54,307 nt of DNA from Planctomycetaceae bacterium (lineage in GTDB: Bacteria > Planctomycetota > Planctomycetia > Planctomycetales > Planctomycetaceae), in NCBI GenBank assembly GCA_029243145.1, contig JAQWSQ010000012.1:1-54307 (forward strand), read 5' to 3'. The notes under the pieces were generated by a model. It did no database searches. It saw only the letters and a program-made list of their open reading frames with translations, and had not been told where the DNA came from. Below, one piece after another: positions 30,867 to 38,707 of this stretch; the stretch's first letter is position 1; the number at the start of each line of letters is the position of its first letter. Made by a program: the position numbers and the translations under genes.

Positions 30867-31871
30867 CTACACACTTGGTTTCACAAAGATGATGCGACCG
30901 GCACTGGTCTGATGCACTTTCGTCACAAGCGTATCGAGGTCTTTACTGACATGTTCTGCTCCATTCTCGCAGACAACCATGGTGCCGTCATCCAGATAAC
31001 CGACACCCTGGTCGGCGGCTTCTCCCCGTTTGACAATTTTGATTTTGAGATGATCGTCGGGAACAAATCGGGGCTTCAACGCATTGGCGACATCGTTCAT
31101 GTTGATCACATGAATCGATTGCACGGACGCCACTTTGTTGAGATTGTAATCGTTGGTGACAATGCGAGCATTCAAATCTTTCGCCACATGAACCAACCGC
31201 TCATCGACGGTCATATTCTGAGGCTTTTCGCGATCCTCCGTAATTCGCACATCGACATGAGTGCTCTCTTGCAATTTTGCGAGCACATCTAATCCTCGGC
31301 GACCTCGCGAACGACGGTTCTTGTCGTTGCTGTCGGCAATGTCCTGAATCTCCAGCAACACAAATTCTGGCACGATCAGGTCGGTTTCAATAATGTACGT
31401 GTCCACCAGATCGGAAATGCGACCATCAATCAGCGCACTACTATCCAGAACCAATGGCATGCCGCCCTTTAACTCACGGGCAAATTCCACGTATGGAATG
31501 ATAAATCGAAAGTCGTCTTTGGTTTGAACCAAAAACGAGATGCAAATGTAAGTCAGGAAGAGCGTCGTGAGCAACGTGACTCCTGGCTGGAACGGATCAT
31601 CGATCACTGGACCCAAGGCCAGCATCGTCAGATAACTCAGTAAAGCTCCCACCAAAAGTCCGAAATAGATCGCCGAAATGATGTCGATTCGCTTTTTGCG
31701 AATGAGCAAGTCGGCAATGGGTGCAAGCTGAGTGCCACCCAGCAAAATCAGGAACGCGGCGAATTTGTACTTTTCGATAATCAGCACCGGGTGCGGACTG
31801 ACGCTGATATAACTGGCAATCGCCCCGGCACAGACAACGAGATACATTGTGCGCACGAGAAACAATAACAT
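30867..31871 (-). CDS. Membrane-anchored PIN-TRAM domain protein (YacL-like)
   Basis: A 334-residue protein. The N-terminal third has several membrane segments (MLLFLVRTMYLVVCAGAIAS, about 1-20; then about 32-50, 65-90, 95-115). A PIN nuclease domain follows (about 140-255) with the acidic positions in LVLDSSALIDGRI, LEIQDIADS, and ARIVTNDYNLNKVA. The C-terminal TRAM domain starts about 260 (IKIVKRGEAADQGVGYLDDG). This is the YacL architecture: a membrane-tethered PIN domain presumed to bind or cut RNA. It is the first gene after the repeat-rich tract and appears monocistronic. Confidence 0.92.
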   Translation of the reverse strand: MLLFLVRTMYLVVCAGAIASYISVSPHPVLIIEKYKFAAFLILLGGTQLAPIADLLIRKKRIDIISAIYFGLLVGALLSYLTMLALGPVIDDPFQPGVTLLTTLFLTYICISFLVQTKDDFRFIIPYVEFARELKGGMPLVLDSSALIDGRISDLVDTYIIETDLIVPEFVLLEIQDIADSNDKNRRSRGRRGLDVLAKLQESTHVDVRITEDREKPQNMTVDERLVHVAKDLNARIVTNDYNLNKVASVQSIHVINMNDVANALKPRFVPDDHLKIKIVKRGEAADQGVGYLDDGTMVVCENGAEHVSKDLDTLVTKVHQTSAGRIIFVKPSV

Positions 31872-32134
31872 AGGAATTCCCCAAGAGTTGGTAACAAGCG
31901 ACTCGATTGATAATTGTGGAAATTATCAGGTGTGAAACGACTCGATCACAGATTTTAACTGTCTTCGTGGACGTTCGTTACATAATACGACACCGCATGG
32001 CCCAATGCCAGTTCATACTGTTTTTTAGAGAGAGGCGTTTTTGCAGGAGATTCCTCACAGGTTTATTCAAATTTTAGGCTCTGATCCAGTAATCACTCGA
32101 ATATTGCCCCTAAGGATTGAGGAATCGCTTCTCC
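31872..32134. other. Intergenic region with a possible gene remnant
   Basis: On the minus strand a frame of about 34 codons ends at 31955 and reads protein-like (KKQYELALGHAVSYYVTNVH). No ATG, GTG or TTG start is present and a stop lies just upstream. It may be the tail of a lost small gene or chance. No terminator or clear promoter was found. Confidence 0.3.
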
Positions 32135-32500
32135 TCATTTGACTGGTTTCAGGGGGTCGATAAAGGGGATGTATATTCTTTGACCAGGTTTCAGATCATT
32201 GGGAGCACCTAAACCATTCACTTGAGCCAATTTCTCCGCCGTCGTCCCGTAAAGCTCGGCAATGGATCCTAATGTTTCACCCTTTTGGACCTGGTGATAA
32301 TGGTCCTCTTGCGGAGAAGGAATGTGTTTCAACACCTCTTTGGGAGAGACCACAAGAGGCTCGTTTGATGTGGATGGAATTGGGAGTGACTGCGTTGGTT
32401 CAGATTCTGTGCTTGGCGCAGGAGGAGTCTCTTCTGGTATCTCCAGACGGCAACCGGTGAGCATTGCTAGTAGACTCGCAATCACAGAGACTCTCAGCAT
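32135..32500 (-). CDS. LysM-domain lipoprotein
   Basis: A 121-residue lipoprotein. The ATG at 32500 is preceded by GGAAAG at 7 nt; the frame extends a few codons further to a TTG, which I reject. The signal VSVIASLLAMLTGC gives the acylated Cys at about 17. A Pro/Ser/Thr-rich linker follows, then one LysM domain (about 73-117; YHQVQKGETLGSIAELYGTT, LKPGQRIYIPF). LysM binds N-acetylglucosamine polymers, so this is likely a cell-envelope protein. No hydrolase domain is fused. The gene is divergent from the mutase gene. Confidence 0.88.
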   Translation of the reverse strand: MLRVSVIASLLAMLTGCRLEIPEETPPAPSTESEPTQSLPIPSTSNEPLVVSPKEVLKHIPSPQEDHYHQVQKGETLGSIAELYGTTAEKLAQVNGLGAPNDLKPGQRIYIPFIDPLKPVK

Positions 32501-32599
32501 CACTGAGCTTTCCAATCTTTGAAGGCTGTTGAACGATGTATCGATCTGGTAGATTCTAACCTATTCACTTGGTACACATTCAACCCTGAATCACAGCGG

Positions 32600-34444
32600 A
32601 TGAACGATATGAGCGAGCGTATCTCTTTGGAAGATTCCCTCTCTGCACTACGCGAAGCGGCTCGCGAGGGAACCATTTCTGAATCGACCTGTAATAATGC
32701 CACACGCTGGTTGAGCGAAGCCCCTTTTCAACGCTATCAGAGTGGCATCAATGCATTGGTCAGCCAAAAAAAGTGGGATGAATTGACCGATCTTTTCTGG
32801 CAGGTAATTCCCTTCGGAACCGGTGGTCGACGTGGTTTGATGTCAGAATTTGGTTCTGCCACCATCAACGAACGAACGATTGCCGAATCGGCACATGGAT
32901 TAGCCACTTACCTCAAACAAGTGAGCTCTTCTGATGACCTGTCAGCCGCTATCGCTCACGACACTCGCAATCGCTCACCCGAATTTGCCAAACTTGCCGC
33001 AACAACATTGGTCGCACATGGACTGAAAGTTTATTTCTTCACCACTCATCGGTCGACCCCCGCACTCTCCTATGCCGTCCGTCATCTGGGTTGTGATGTC
33101 GGCGCGGTGATCTCGGCCTCTCACAACCCGCCGTCAGATAATGGATTCAAAGCGTATTGGTCACACGGTGGACAAGTTTTGCCACCTCACGACAGTGGGA
33201 TCATCGACTGCGTTTATCAGGCAGGAGAAATACCGACCTCCGACTATCAAGAGGCCGTCTCAGCCGGGGAAATCGTCGAGCTGGGTGACGATATCGATTC
33301 GACGTACGTCAAATCAGTCGTTGCTTTATCACTCTCTTCAGCACGAGACATCAGCGGGCTTTTCTCACCTCTGCACGGTGTCGGCACAACCAATGTTTAC
33401 CGTGTGTTGGCAGAAGCGGGTTTCGACAACATTGCCATGGATGACGAGCGTAGCCAACCCGACGGAAACTTCACGAATGTTCCCGATCAGCTACCTAACC
33501 CGGAACGACCGGAAGTGTTTGCACCTCTGGAAGAAATCGCGGCCAAAAATAAGGTCGCCGTCGTTCTCGCGTCCGACCCGGATTCGGATCGCATTGGAGT
33601 GTCTATTCGCGGTGCTGATGGGAATTATCAAATATTGACGGGGAACCAGGTTGGAGCGTTAATTACCGATTATGCCATTCGCAAACAGCAGCAGAAAAAC
33701 AGCGATCTCTCCAATCAAGTCGTGATAGAAACGGTCGTAACATCACAATTGATCGCAAAAATTGCCTCTGCAGCAAGTGCCGAAGTGGTTTCCGATCTCC
33801 CTGTTGGGTTCAAGCACATTGGTCAGACCATTGATGCCAAACAGAATGAAGGAAAGACTTTCTTGTTTGGTGCTGAGGAGTCGCTCGGCTACCTCGCCGG
33901 TGATTATGCGCGCGACAAAGATGCCTCCATCGCGGCACTGTGGTTGATGGAGTTGGCAGCAGAGCTAAAACAAGACGGAAAAACGCTTCTCGATCAACTC
34001 GATCAGCTTTACATCGCACACGGCTATCACCTGGAAGGTCAATTTTCCAAGGTCTGTCAGGGAGAGAGCGGACAAGCGAAAATTGAAAAGATCCTCAAAG
34101 CGTTGCGTGAAACTCCCCCCGGAGAAATTGGAGACTTGTCGCTGAATCAAGTCCTCGATTATTCCAAACAGGAAGTTCGCGAATTACCCTCCAATCGAAT
34201 GAGATCGAAGCTGGATGTCCCCAAAGTTGCTCTTTTAATGTTTGAATCGCCCCCCGGTCCTTTCCGTTACCAGTTTGCGATTCGTCCTTCAGGAACAGAG
34301 CCAAAGTTGAAATTCTATCTCTTTACGCAAATGGATTGTCCAGCTGTTGAAGAGCTTCCAGCGACCAAATCGCGCACAGCATCTTTGATGCAACAGATCA
34401 GAACATCTCTCGATGAGTGGTCAACAGCCGTCGAAGAATCCTGA
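32600..34444 (+). CDS. Phosphoglucomutase/phosphomannomutase (phosphohexomutase)
   Basis: The alpha-D-phosphohexomutase superfamily interconverts hexose 1- and 6-phosphates. From the ATG at 32600 the protein has 614 residues; the frame opens earlier but the extra N-terminus is unsupported. All key motifs are present: the phosphoserine loop ISASHNPPSDNGFK, the Mg loop ASDPDSDRIGVS, the sugar-binding GAEESLGYLAG and the phosphate-binding RPSGTEPKLKFYL. The length (about 600) and N-terminal extension resemble the PGM2/PgcA-type rather than the shorter bacterial PMM. Glucose 1-phosphate formation for glycogen or envelope polymers is the likely use. Confidence 0.9.
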   Translation: MNDMSERISLEDSLSALREAAREGTISESTCNNATRWLSEAPFQRYQSGINALVSQKKWDELTDLFWQVIPFGTGGRRGLMSEFGSATINERTIAESAHGLATYLKQVSSSDDLSAAIAHDTRNRSPEFAKLAATTLVAHGLKVYFFTTHRSTPALSYAVRHLGCDVGAVISASHNPPSDNGFKAYWSHGGQVLPPHDSGIIDCVYQAGEIPTSDYQEAVSAGEIVELGDDIDSTYVKSVVALSLSSARDISGLFSPLHGVGTTNVYRVLAEAGFDNIAMDDERSQPDGNFTNVPDQLPNPERPEVFAPLEEIAAKNKVAVVLASDPDSDRIGVSIRGADGNYQILTGNQVGALITDYAIRKQQQKNSDLSNQVVIETVVTSQLIAKIASAASAEVVSDLPVGFKHIGQTIDAKQNEGKTFLFGAEESLGYLAGDYARDKDASIAALWLMELAAELKQDGKTLLDQLDQLYIAHGYHLEGQFSKVCQGESGQAKIEKILKALRETPPGEIGDLSLNQVLDYSKQEVRELPSNRMRSKLDVPKVALLMFESPPGPFRYQFAIRPSGTEPKLKFYLFTQMDCPAVEELPATKSRTASLMQQIRTSLDEWSTAVEES

Positions 34445-34486
34445 AAACTGTGACCTCCTCAATCACACAGAAAGCAGTCTGACGAC

Positions 34487-35392
34487 ATGAAGCGTTTGTT
34501 GCCGTATTTCCAATTAATGAGGCTTCCCGCGCTCTTCACAGCGCTCACAGACACGTTCACCGGCTTTATGATGACATTGGGCTTGGCACCGTTTTCTGAT
34601 CTGTATCTGCTGTTACTCGCAACCACCGGTCTCTATCTCTCGGGGATGGTCTTTAATGACGTCTTCGACATCAAGCAGGATACCGCGGAACGTCCAGAGA
34701 GACCCATCCCTTCCGGTCGCGTTCCCTGGACACACGCGGTCATTCTGGGCGTTATCTTGCTGCTGGGGGGATTGGGAGCGGCAGCGGCTGTCAGTGTGCA
34801 CTGTTTGAAGCTGGCGGGCCTCATTGCGGTTGCAGTGATTTCTTACGATGCCATCCTCAAGAAGACCTGGCTGGGCCCTCTGGCCATGGGAGGGTGCCGT
34901 TTTTTGAATATCTTACTGGCAGCATCCGCCGGCGTCTCAATCATAGCCCCCTGGCAAAATACGTTTCAAAGACCTCATTTGGGTTTGGCCCTGGGAATTG
35001 GGATCTACATCATCGGGCTGACGTTCTTCGCTCGTACCGAAGCCCTGGAGAAGAGCCGCAAGAAAACCTTGATCTTGGGGATTTTGATCGCAAACGCAGG
35101 ACTGGGAGTACTCTTCTGGCTCGTGAATGTCTGGCCGGGCGACATTGCTCCCTCCAACATTTATTTCGGCTTGGGTGTCATAGCATTAGTCCTGAATCGA
35201 CGATGGGTTCGTGCGATTTCAAACCCCGAACCCCGATTTGTGCAAGCGGGCGTCAAAAGCGGCCTGCTCTCACTGATTGTGATCGACGCACTGATGCTCT
35301 ATTGGAAAACCGGGGAGCCAATGTATTCTCTGATTGTCCTAGCTGCACTGTTGCCGGCCATGTTATTGGGGCGGCTGATCCCGATGACATGA
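34487..35392 (+). CDS. UbiA-family prenyltransferase, EboC-like
   Basis: A 301-residue polytopic membrane protein with about eight or nine hydrophobic segments. The first aspartate-rich motif is NDVFDIKQD, embedded in the phrase DTAERPERPIPSGR that is common in EboC-type members. The second region (SYDAILKKT) is less canonical. UbiA enzymes transfer prenyl groups to aromatic or other acceptors. No other ebo genes or quinone genes are nearby, so the substrate is open. It follows the mutase gene by 42 bp on the same strand and may be co-transcribed. Confidence 0.85.
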   Translation: MKRLLPYFQLMRLPALFTALTDTFTGFMMTLGLAPFSDLYLLLLATTGLYLSGMVFNDVFDIKQDTAERPERPIPSGRVPWTHAVILGVILLLGGLGAAAAVSVHCLKLAGLIAVAVISYDAILKKTWLGPLAMGGCRFLNILLAASAGVSIIAPWQNTFQRPHLGLALGIGIYIIGLTFFARTEALEKSRKKTLILGILIANAGLGVLFWLVNVWPGDIAPSNIYFGLGVIALVLNRRWVRAISNPEPRFVQAGVKSGLLSLIVIDALMLYWKTGEPMYSLIVLAALLPAMLLGRLIPMT

Positions 35393-35412
35393 TCTGTTGA
35401 GCCACAGACTGC

Positions 35413-35688
35413 TTATCCCATTGGAGCCTGAAAGCCCATTCCCTGGAAGTCGGAAATTGGTTGTGTGCCGGCAAGTTTGATTGCGGCAAGCTGATCCAGA
35501 GCCAAAACGACCTTCCGTGCCCCGTGAGCATCTGGTGTTCCACGATCAATGAGCAGCAGAGAATTGCTGATCAGAAAGTCCATAAACGGAATATTCTCGT
35601 TCTGCTTGGTCAGAATAATCCCTTTTCGATCAATCGATGAAGGCCAGTTTTCAAACATCATACGCCATGCATCGGCTGTCATATTCAT
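35413..35688 (-). CDS. Small conserved-looking hypothetical protein
   Basis: A 91-residue soluble protein starting MNMTADAWRMMFENWPSSID, preceded by an AGG-containing sequence. The segment SLLLIDRGTPDAHGARKVVLALDQLAAIK looks like a small beta-rich fold. I recall similar small planctomycete proteins, but give no function. It is convergent with the prenyltransferase gene (20 bp apart). Confidence 0.65.
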   Translation of the reverse strand: MNMTADAWRMMFENWPSSIDRKGIILTKQNENIPFMDFLISNSLLLIDRGTPDAHGARKVVLALDQLAAIKLAGTQPISDFQGMGFQAPMG

Positions 35689-35776
35689 GTCTTAACCTGT
35701 TCCTACGAACGAATGGACAGGAAATCAGAATCATGATTTCGAGCAACCATGTGCGACCAGCGTGGTGCTGAACCAT

Positions 35777-35809
35777 AAAAAAACCCGAGCTTCTTGTGAG
35801 AAGCTCGGG
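35777..35809 (-). terminator. Rho-independent terminator after tRNA-Glu
   Basis: A perfect 9-bp stem (CCCGAGCTT at 35784-35792, AAGCTCGGG at 35801-35809) with a short loop, followed on the minus strand by seven T's (A-run 35777-35783). It starts just 3' of the tRNA-Glu gene. Confidence 0.93.
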
Positions 35810-35814
35810 CAGAA

Positions 35815-35887
35815 TGACCCCATGGGGATTTGAACCCCAGTTGCTGGAACGAAAATCCAGAGTCCTAGGCCACTAGACGATGGGGCC
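35815..35887 (-). tRNA. tRNA-Glu (anticodon UUC)
   Basis: On the minus strand a complete 73-nt cloverleaf. The acceptor stem is GGCCCCA with TGGGGTC, plus a discriminator A. The anticodon arm CTGGA-TTTTCGT-TCCAG has anticodon TTC, and the T arm contains GTTCAAATC. The CCA end is not encoded. A terminator follows directly. Confidence 0.95.
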
Positions 35888-35951
35888 GTCTGGCAGCGGA
35901 AATCATGCCTAGATGATTCCCGAAATGATAAGGTAATTTCTGTTTCGGATG

Positions 35952-35957
35952 TGTCAA
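35952..35957 (-). promoter_or_regulatory. Candidate -35 element of tRNA-Glu promoter
   Basis: TTGACA on the minus strand (TGTCAA at 35952-35957), 65 bp upstream of the tRNA 5' end. The -10 is unclear: TACCTT at 16-bp spacing or TTATCA further down. Only the -35 is convincing. Confidence 0.35.
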
Positions 35958-36129
35958 GCCAATGGCTTCATTCGTTCGAAGAATAAGCGTGAAAAAACTC
36001 CAAACTGGAAAAAAACATCCGTTGCAACGAGAGCGACCCGAAAATTTGCTCGCTGGTTCGCGTAATAAGACAGCTCACTTTTGCCTGAAGTGAGTTTCAG
36101 AAATGAAGGCTGAGCCTCCGCAGCAGGTC

Positions 36130-36354
36130 TCAATCGTCGCCGGAGGTCGCTTCTGCCGATGCTTGAGGAACCTGCTCTGTAACCTCGGTTTGTTCCTTGA
36201 TGATCGCTTCATGAACCTCACTGCGATGAATGGGAACTTCCTGTGGTGCCTCAATACCCAAGCGAACTCGATCACCGCGTACTTCCACTACGGTAATGAC
36301 GATATTCTCGCCGATTACAATTCGCTCATTTTTTTTTCGGGACAAGACCAACAT
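36130..36354 (-). CDS. csrA: Carbon storage regulator CsrA
   Basis: A 74-residue RNA-binding regulator that blocks or stabilises target mRNAs by binding GGA motifs. The sequence MLVLSRKKNERIVIGENIVI followed by EVRGDRVRLGIEAP and VPIHRSEVHEAI matches the family along its length, including the two RNA-binding faces around Leu4-Arg6 and Arg43-type positions. The C-terminal 20 residues (EVTEQVPQASAEATSGDD) are acidic and form a free tail. GGAG precedes the ATG. The gene carries a run of nine A's near the start, and a 21-bp palindrome lies upstream. In many planctomycetes csrA is single-copy. Confidence 0.95.
   Translation of the reverse strand: MLVLSRKKNERIVIGENIVITVVEVRGDRVRLGIEAPQEVPIHRSEVHEAIIKEQTEVTEQVPQASAEATSGDD
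36329..36337 (-). repeat. Nine-base homopolymer inside csrA
   Basis: A run of nine T's on the plus strand (nine A's in the coding strand) spans codons 6-9 of csrA (Arg-Lys-Lys-Asn). It is a plausible hot spot for slippage. Confidence 0.7.
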
Positions 36355-36393
36355 CAGTTAAGTAACTCCAAACATCCCGAGAGGCTCACCTAG

Positions 36394-36414
36394 CTGATGT
36401 CATGATGACATCAG
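36394..36414. promoter_or_regulatory. 21-bp palindrome upstream of csrA
   Basis: Arms CTGATGTCAT (36394-36403) and ATGACATCAG (36405-36414) are perfectly complementary around a single central G. It lies 40-60 bp upstream of the csrA ATG, where an operator or promoter-linked site would be. It does not match a terminator (no T-tract). The regulator is unknown. Confidence 0.55.
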
Positions 36415-36827
36415 AAATGACCAGGTGCAGATATCCAAATGATCTGCTTACGAATCTCTCGTACAATCAGTGTATGAGTCTGGAAATACAGGGTCAATAA
36501 GCCAAAGTGTGGATTAATCCGAGAATTTGGTCGGAGCACTGAATTTGTGATCTGCGCAGCATAGAAACACAACCATTTGAAGAAACGGCCGGTGACGTAA
36601 ATACTAACAAGAAAACAATTTGCACCCCATGTCGTCAAGAATCTTTCAGCGAAGATTAAATCGGAACGTTGGTGAAATTATTTTGGAAATTTTCGAGTAA
36701 CGAGCGCAAATCGACCGATTTTCCTCAAGACGACAGTCCGGGGAAAAGTCGGCAATGGATCCCCAGAGCATGAGCGTCCGGGGATTCATTACTCGAATTT
36801 CTAAAATCGGAGTCGGTAAAACCGATC
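36415..36827. other. Intergenic region between csrA and the HU gene
   Basis: About 410 bp between two minus-strand genes. No coding evidence was found on either strand, and no strong terminator for the HU gene. It may contain the csrA promoter, but I could not place it. Confidence 0.45.
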
Positions 36828-37142
36828 TCAGACCATGTCTTTCAGGCCTTTGAGAGGTCGAATTTTGACAGCGTTGCGGGCCGGTTTGGCTTTGAACATG
36901 GTCTCTTCGCCTGTGAAGGGATTGATTCCCTTACGGGCTTTGGTAGCTGGTTTGTTTTGAACGGTGATTTTCATCAATCCTGGTACATTAAATACACCAG
37001 GGCCTTTGGCACTCACTTGCTCACCAATCAGATCGGACATTGTGTCCATGAACGAACTGACTTCCTTTTTGCTCAATCCTGTCCGCTCTGCGAGCTCTGC
37101 GAATACTGCGGACTTCGTCATTGGTTTTGGCCTATCTGCCAT
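36828..37142 (-). CDS. HU-family DNA-binding protein
   Basis: A 104-residue nucleoid protein. It shows the HU layout: helical dimer part (TKSAVFAELAERTGLSKKEV, about 10-29), the beta-arm region with GVFNVPGLMKITVQNKPATK, then RKGINPFTGEETMFKAKPAR and VKIRPLKGLKDMV. The Pro-containing arm and basic residues for DNA intercalation are present. The short N-terminal addition MADRPKPM is slightly longer than standard HU (about 90). GAGGAAG precedes the ATG. It bends and compacts DNA; as HU and IHF are similar, I do not choose between them. Confidence 0.93.
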   Translation of the reverse strand: MADRPKPMTKSAVFAELAERTGLSKKEVSSFMDTMSDLIGEQVSAKGPGVFNVPGLMKITVQNKPATKARKGINPFTGEETMFKAKPARNAVKIRPLKGLKDMV

Positions 37143-37204
37143 GTTGACTTCCTCTGTGGCTGGGGTTCATCCTGATTTACATTCCCACGAGGGGTGATTG
37201 CAGT

Positions 37205-37233
37205 AGTAGACTATTGAAAGTCTCAGATGTCAA
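37205..37233 (-). promoter_or_regulatory. Sigma-70-like promoter for the HU gene
   Basis: On the minus strand TTGACA (37228-37233), 17 bp, then TCTACT (37205-37210). The -35 is perfect and the -10 matches four of six. It is 63 bp upstream of the start codon. Confidence 0.5.
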
Positions 37234-37439
37234 TCACTATGTTTTGTGAATTCCTCTGTTTTTTTAGGTTTTTTTTCGAGATTTCGCGCTTGACTGATGC
37301 TTCGCGAGCTACTCGAGTCCCGCTCTTGAATATTAAGACAGTCTCTGTCTGTTCTTCGACTTCCCGAAATTCTCAGTATTGTGCCGCGTTATGATTATGT
37401 TAACTTCAAAGCTTCGCGCTCTCACTGAGAAAGGTTTTT

Positions 37440-37982
37440 ATGGCAGTTGTTTTGATCATTCAAACGGGAAAACACAAAGGACGTAAAATCCTGTTTCCAC
37501 CGGAGGGAACGCTCTTGATAGGACGCGACGCCGAGTGCCATCTGCGACTCGCCTCCACCGATGTCAGTCGCAGACATTGCGAATTGTCGATCACAGAAAA
37601 CGGTGTCCTCGTCAAAGAGCTTGGCAGTCGAAACGGAACTTTCATTGACGGCTTTTTAATCTCCGAAACCGCACCACTCAATCCGGGGAGCATCCTTAAA
37701 GTTGGAAACATGGAGTTTGCACTACCCGGCAAGCGTCCTGTTACTGCGGAGCAAGCCAAGCCTGTCGATGCCTCGAATGACGACGATATCGCTGCCTGGC
37801 TCACTGACGAAGGGGAAACGGAAGATCCAAGTCTCGAAGAATCAACCATTATCCGAGGCTCGGTGGCAGAGATTGCTGCCGAAGAAGAACAGGTCAATCT
37901 GGAAGACTATTCTCGGCATCCTCAGGCTCAAAACGCAGCCGATATCATTCGCAAACATTGGCAAGCCAAAGAACAGTCTTGA
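37440..37982 (+). CDS. FHA-domain protein
   Basis: A 180-residue cytoplasmic protein. The N-terminal FHA domain (about 1-98) has the phosphothreonine-binding motifs GRDAECHLRLAS, SRRHC, and GSRNGTFIDG. The C-terminal part is acidic and low-complexity (DDDIAAWLTDEGETEDP, EEEQVNLEDYS), probably disordered. FHA domains read Thr phosphorylation, so this is a plausible partner of Hanks kinases such as the one at 5.3-6.8 kb; no direct link is seen. It is separated from rsmD by 91 bp on the same strand. Confidence 0.9.
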   Translation: MAVVLIIQTGKHKGRKILFPPEGTLLIGRDAECHLRLASTDVSRRHCELSITENGVLVKELGSRNGTFIDGFLISETAPLNPGSILKVGNMEFALPGKRPVTAEQAKPVDASNDDDIAAWLTDEGETEDPSLEESTIIRGSVAEIAAEEEQVNLEDYSRHPQAQNAADIIRKHWQAKEQS

Positions 37983-38073
37983 GGCTCGATCACTGACACC
38001 TGATATTTTCGAGCAACAGCGTTACAATCAACGCATTGAACAGAGACATCACCTTTCTACGGAAGAAGCTCCT

Positions 38074-38703
38074 TTGCGGATCATTGCCGGACAATATCGA
38101 CGTCGAAAACTACTCGCCAACACAGGCATGACAACCCGTCCGATCACTGATCGCGCCAAAGAAAAGTTGTTCGAAAATCTGGGAGGCGAGTTGAATGGCG
38201 AAAAGGTTGCCGACATCTTCAGCGGAACCGGTTCTCTCGGCCTCGAAGCGCTGAGTCGAGGTGCCTCCGCTGTGGTCTGCATAGAACGCGACAAAAAAGC
38301 TTACGATTTGCTTCAGGAAAATGTTGCCACTCTGGGAGTCGAAGACCAAGTTCTTTGTTGGCGGGCAGATGTTTTTCGCTGTTCGTTCTTGCCGAAAGGC
38401 GTGGAAGGCTACCTGCCTTACGACCTAATTTTCTACGACCCTCCTTTTCCGCTACTCAAAAAGTTAAAACCCAAAACGCCCATGTTTCAATCGTTGGAAA
38501 GACTCGCCCGAGAGAAGATTACGTCTACCGACGCGAGACTGATTTTCCGAGTCCCTTCATTCTGTGAATATCAGATGCCCGACCAATGGACGCTCGATTG
38601 GAAATTGCCTCTTTCCTCGATGGATATGCACATTTATCGCAAATCAGACAATCAACCCGTCGAAGAAACACCCCCCGAAGATCCCACCTCGCAGACAGGA
38701 TAA
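38074..38703 (+). CDS. rsmD: 16S rRNA (guanine966-N2)-methyltransferase RsmD
   Basis: Methylates G966 of 16S rRNA. I choose the TTG at 38074 because it opens LRIIAGQYRRRKL, the family N-terminus (usually MRIIAGKYRGRKL), and GGAAGAAG lies just upstream. The frame is open further back but that part has no family support. The 209-residue protein has TRPITDRAKEKLFENL, the SAM loop DIFSGTGSLGLEALSRGA, CIERD, and the catalytic FYDPPF. The C-terminus has an acidic extension (QPVEETPPEDPTSQTG). It is followed closely by the PQQ-like protein. Confidence 0.92.
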   Translation: MRIIAGQYRRRKLLANTGMTTRPITDRAKEKLFENLGGELNGEKVADIFSGTGSLGLEALSRGASAVVCIERDKKAYDLLQENVATLGVEDQVLCWRADVFRCSFLPKGVEGYLPYDLIFYDPPFPLLKKLKPKTPMFQSLERLAREKITSTDARLIFRVPSFCEYQMPDQWTLDWKLPLSSMDMHIYRKSDNQPVEETPPEDPTSQTG

Positions 38704-38707
38704 TCCG

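Noticed and set aside
35815..35887. Pseudo-tRNA
   Set aside because: All arms pair well and the terminator follows directly, so it looks functional.
36411..36638. 75-codon minus-strand frame between csrA and HU
   Set aside because: No ribosome-binding site and poor protein character.
37702..38073. Long N-terminal extension of RsmD
   Set aside because: It overlaps the FHA gene in another frame and does not resemble the family; TTG 38074 gives the family N-terminus.
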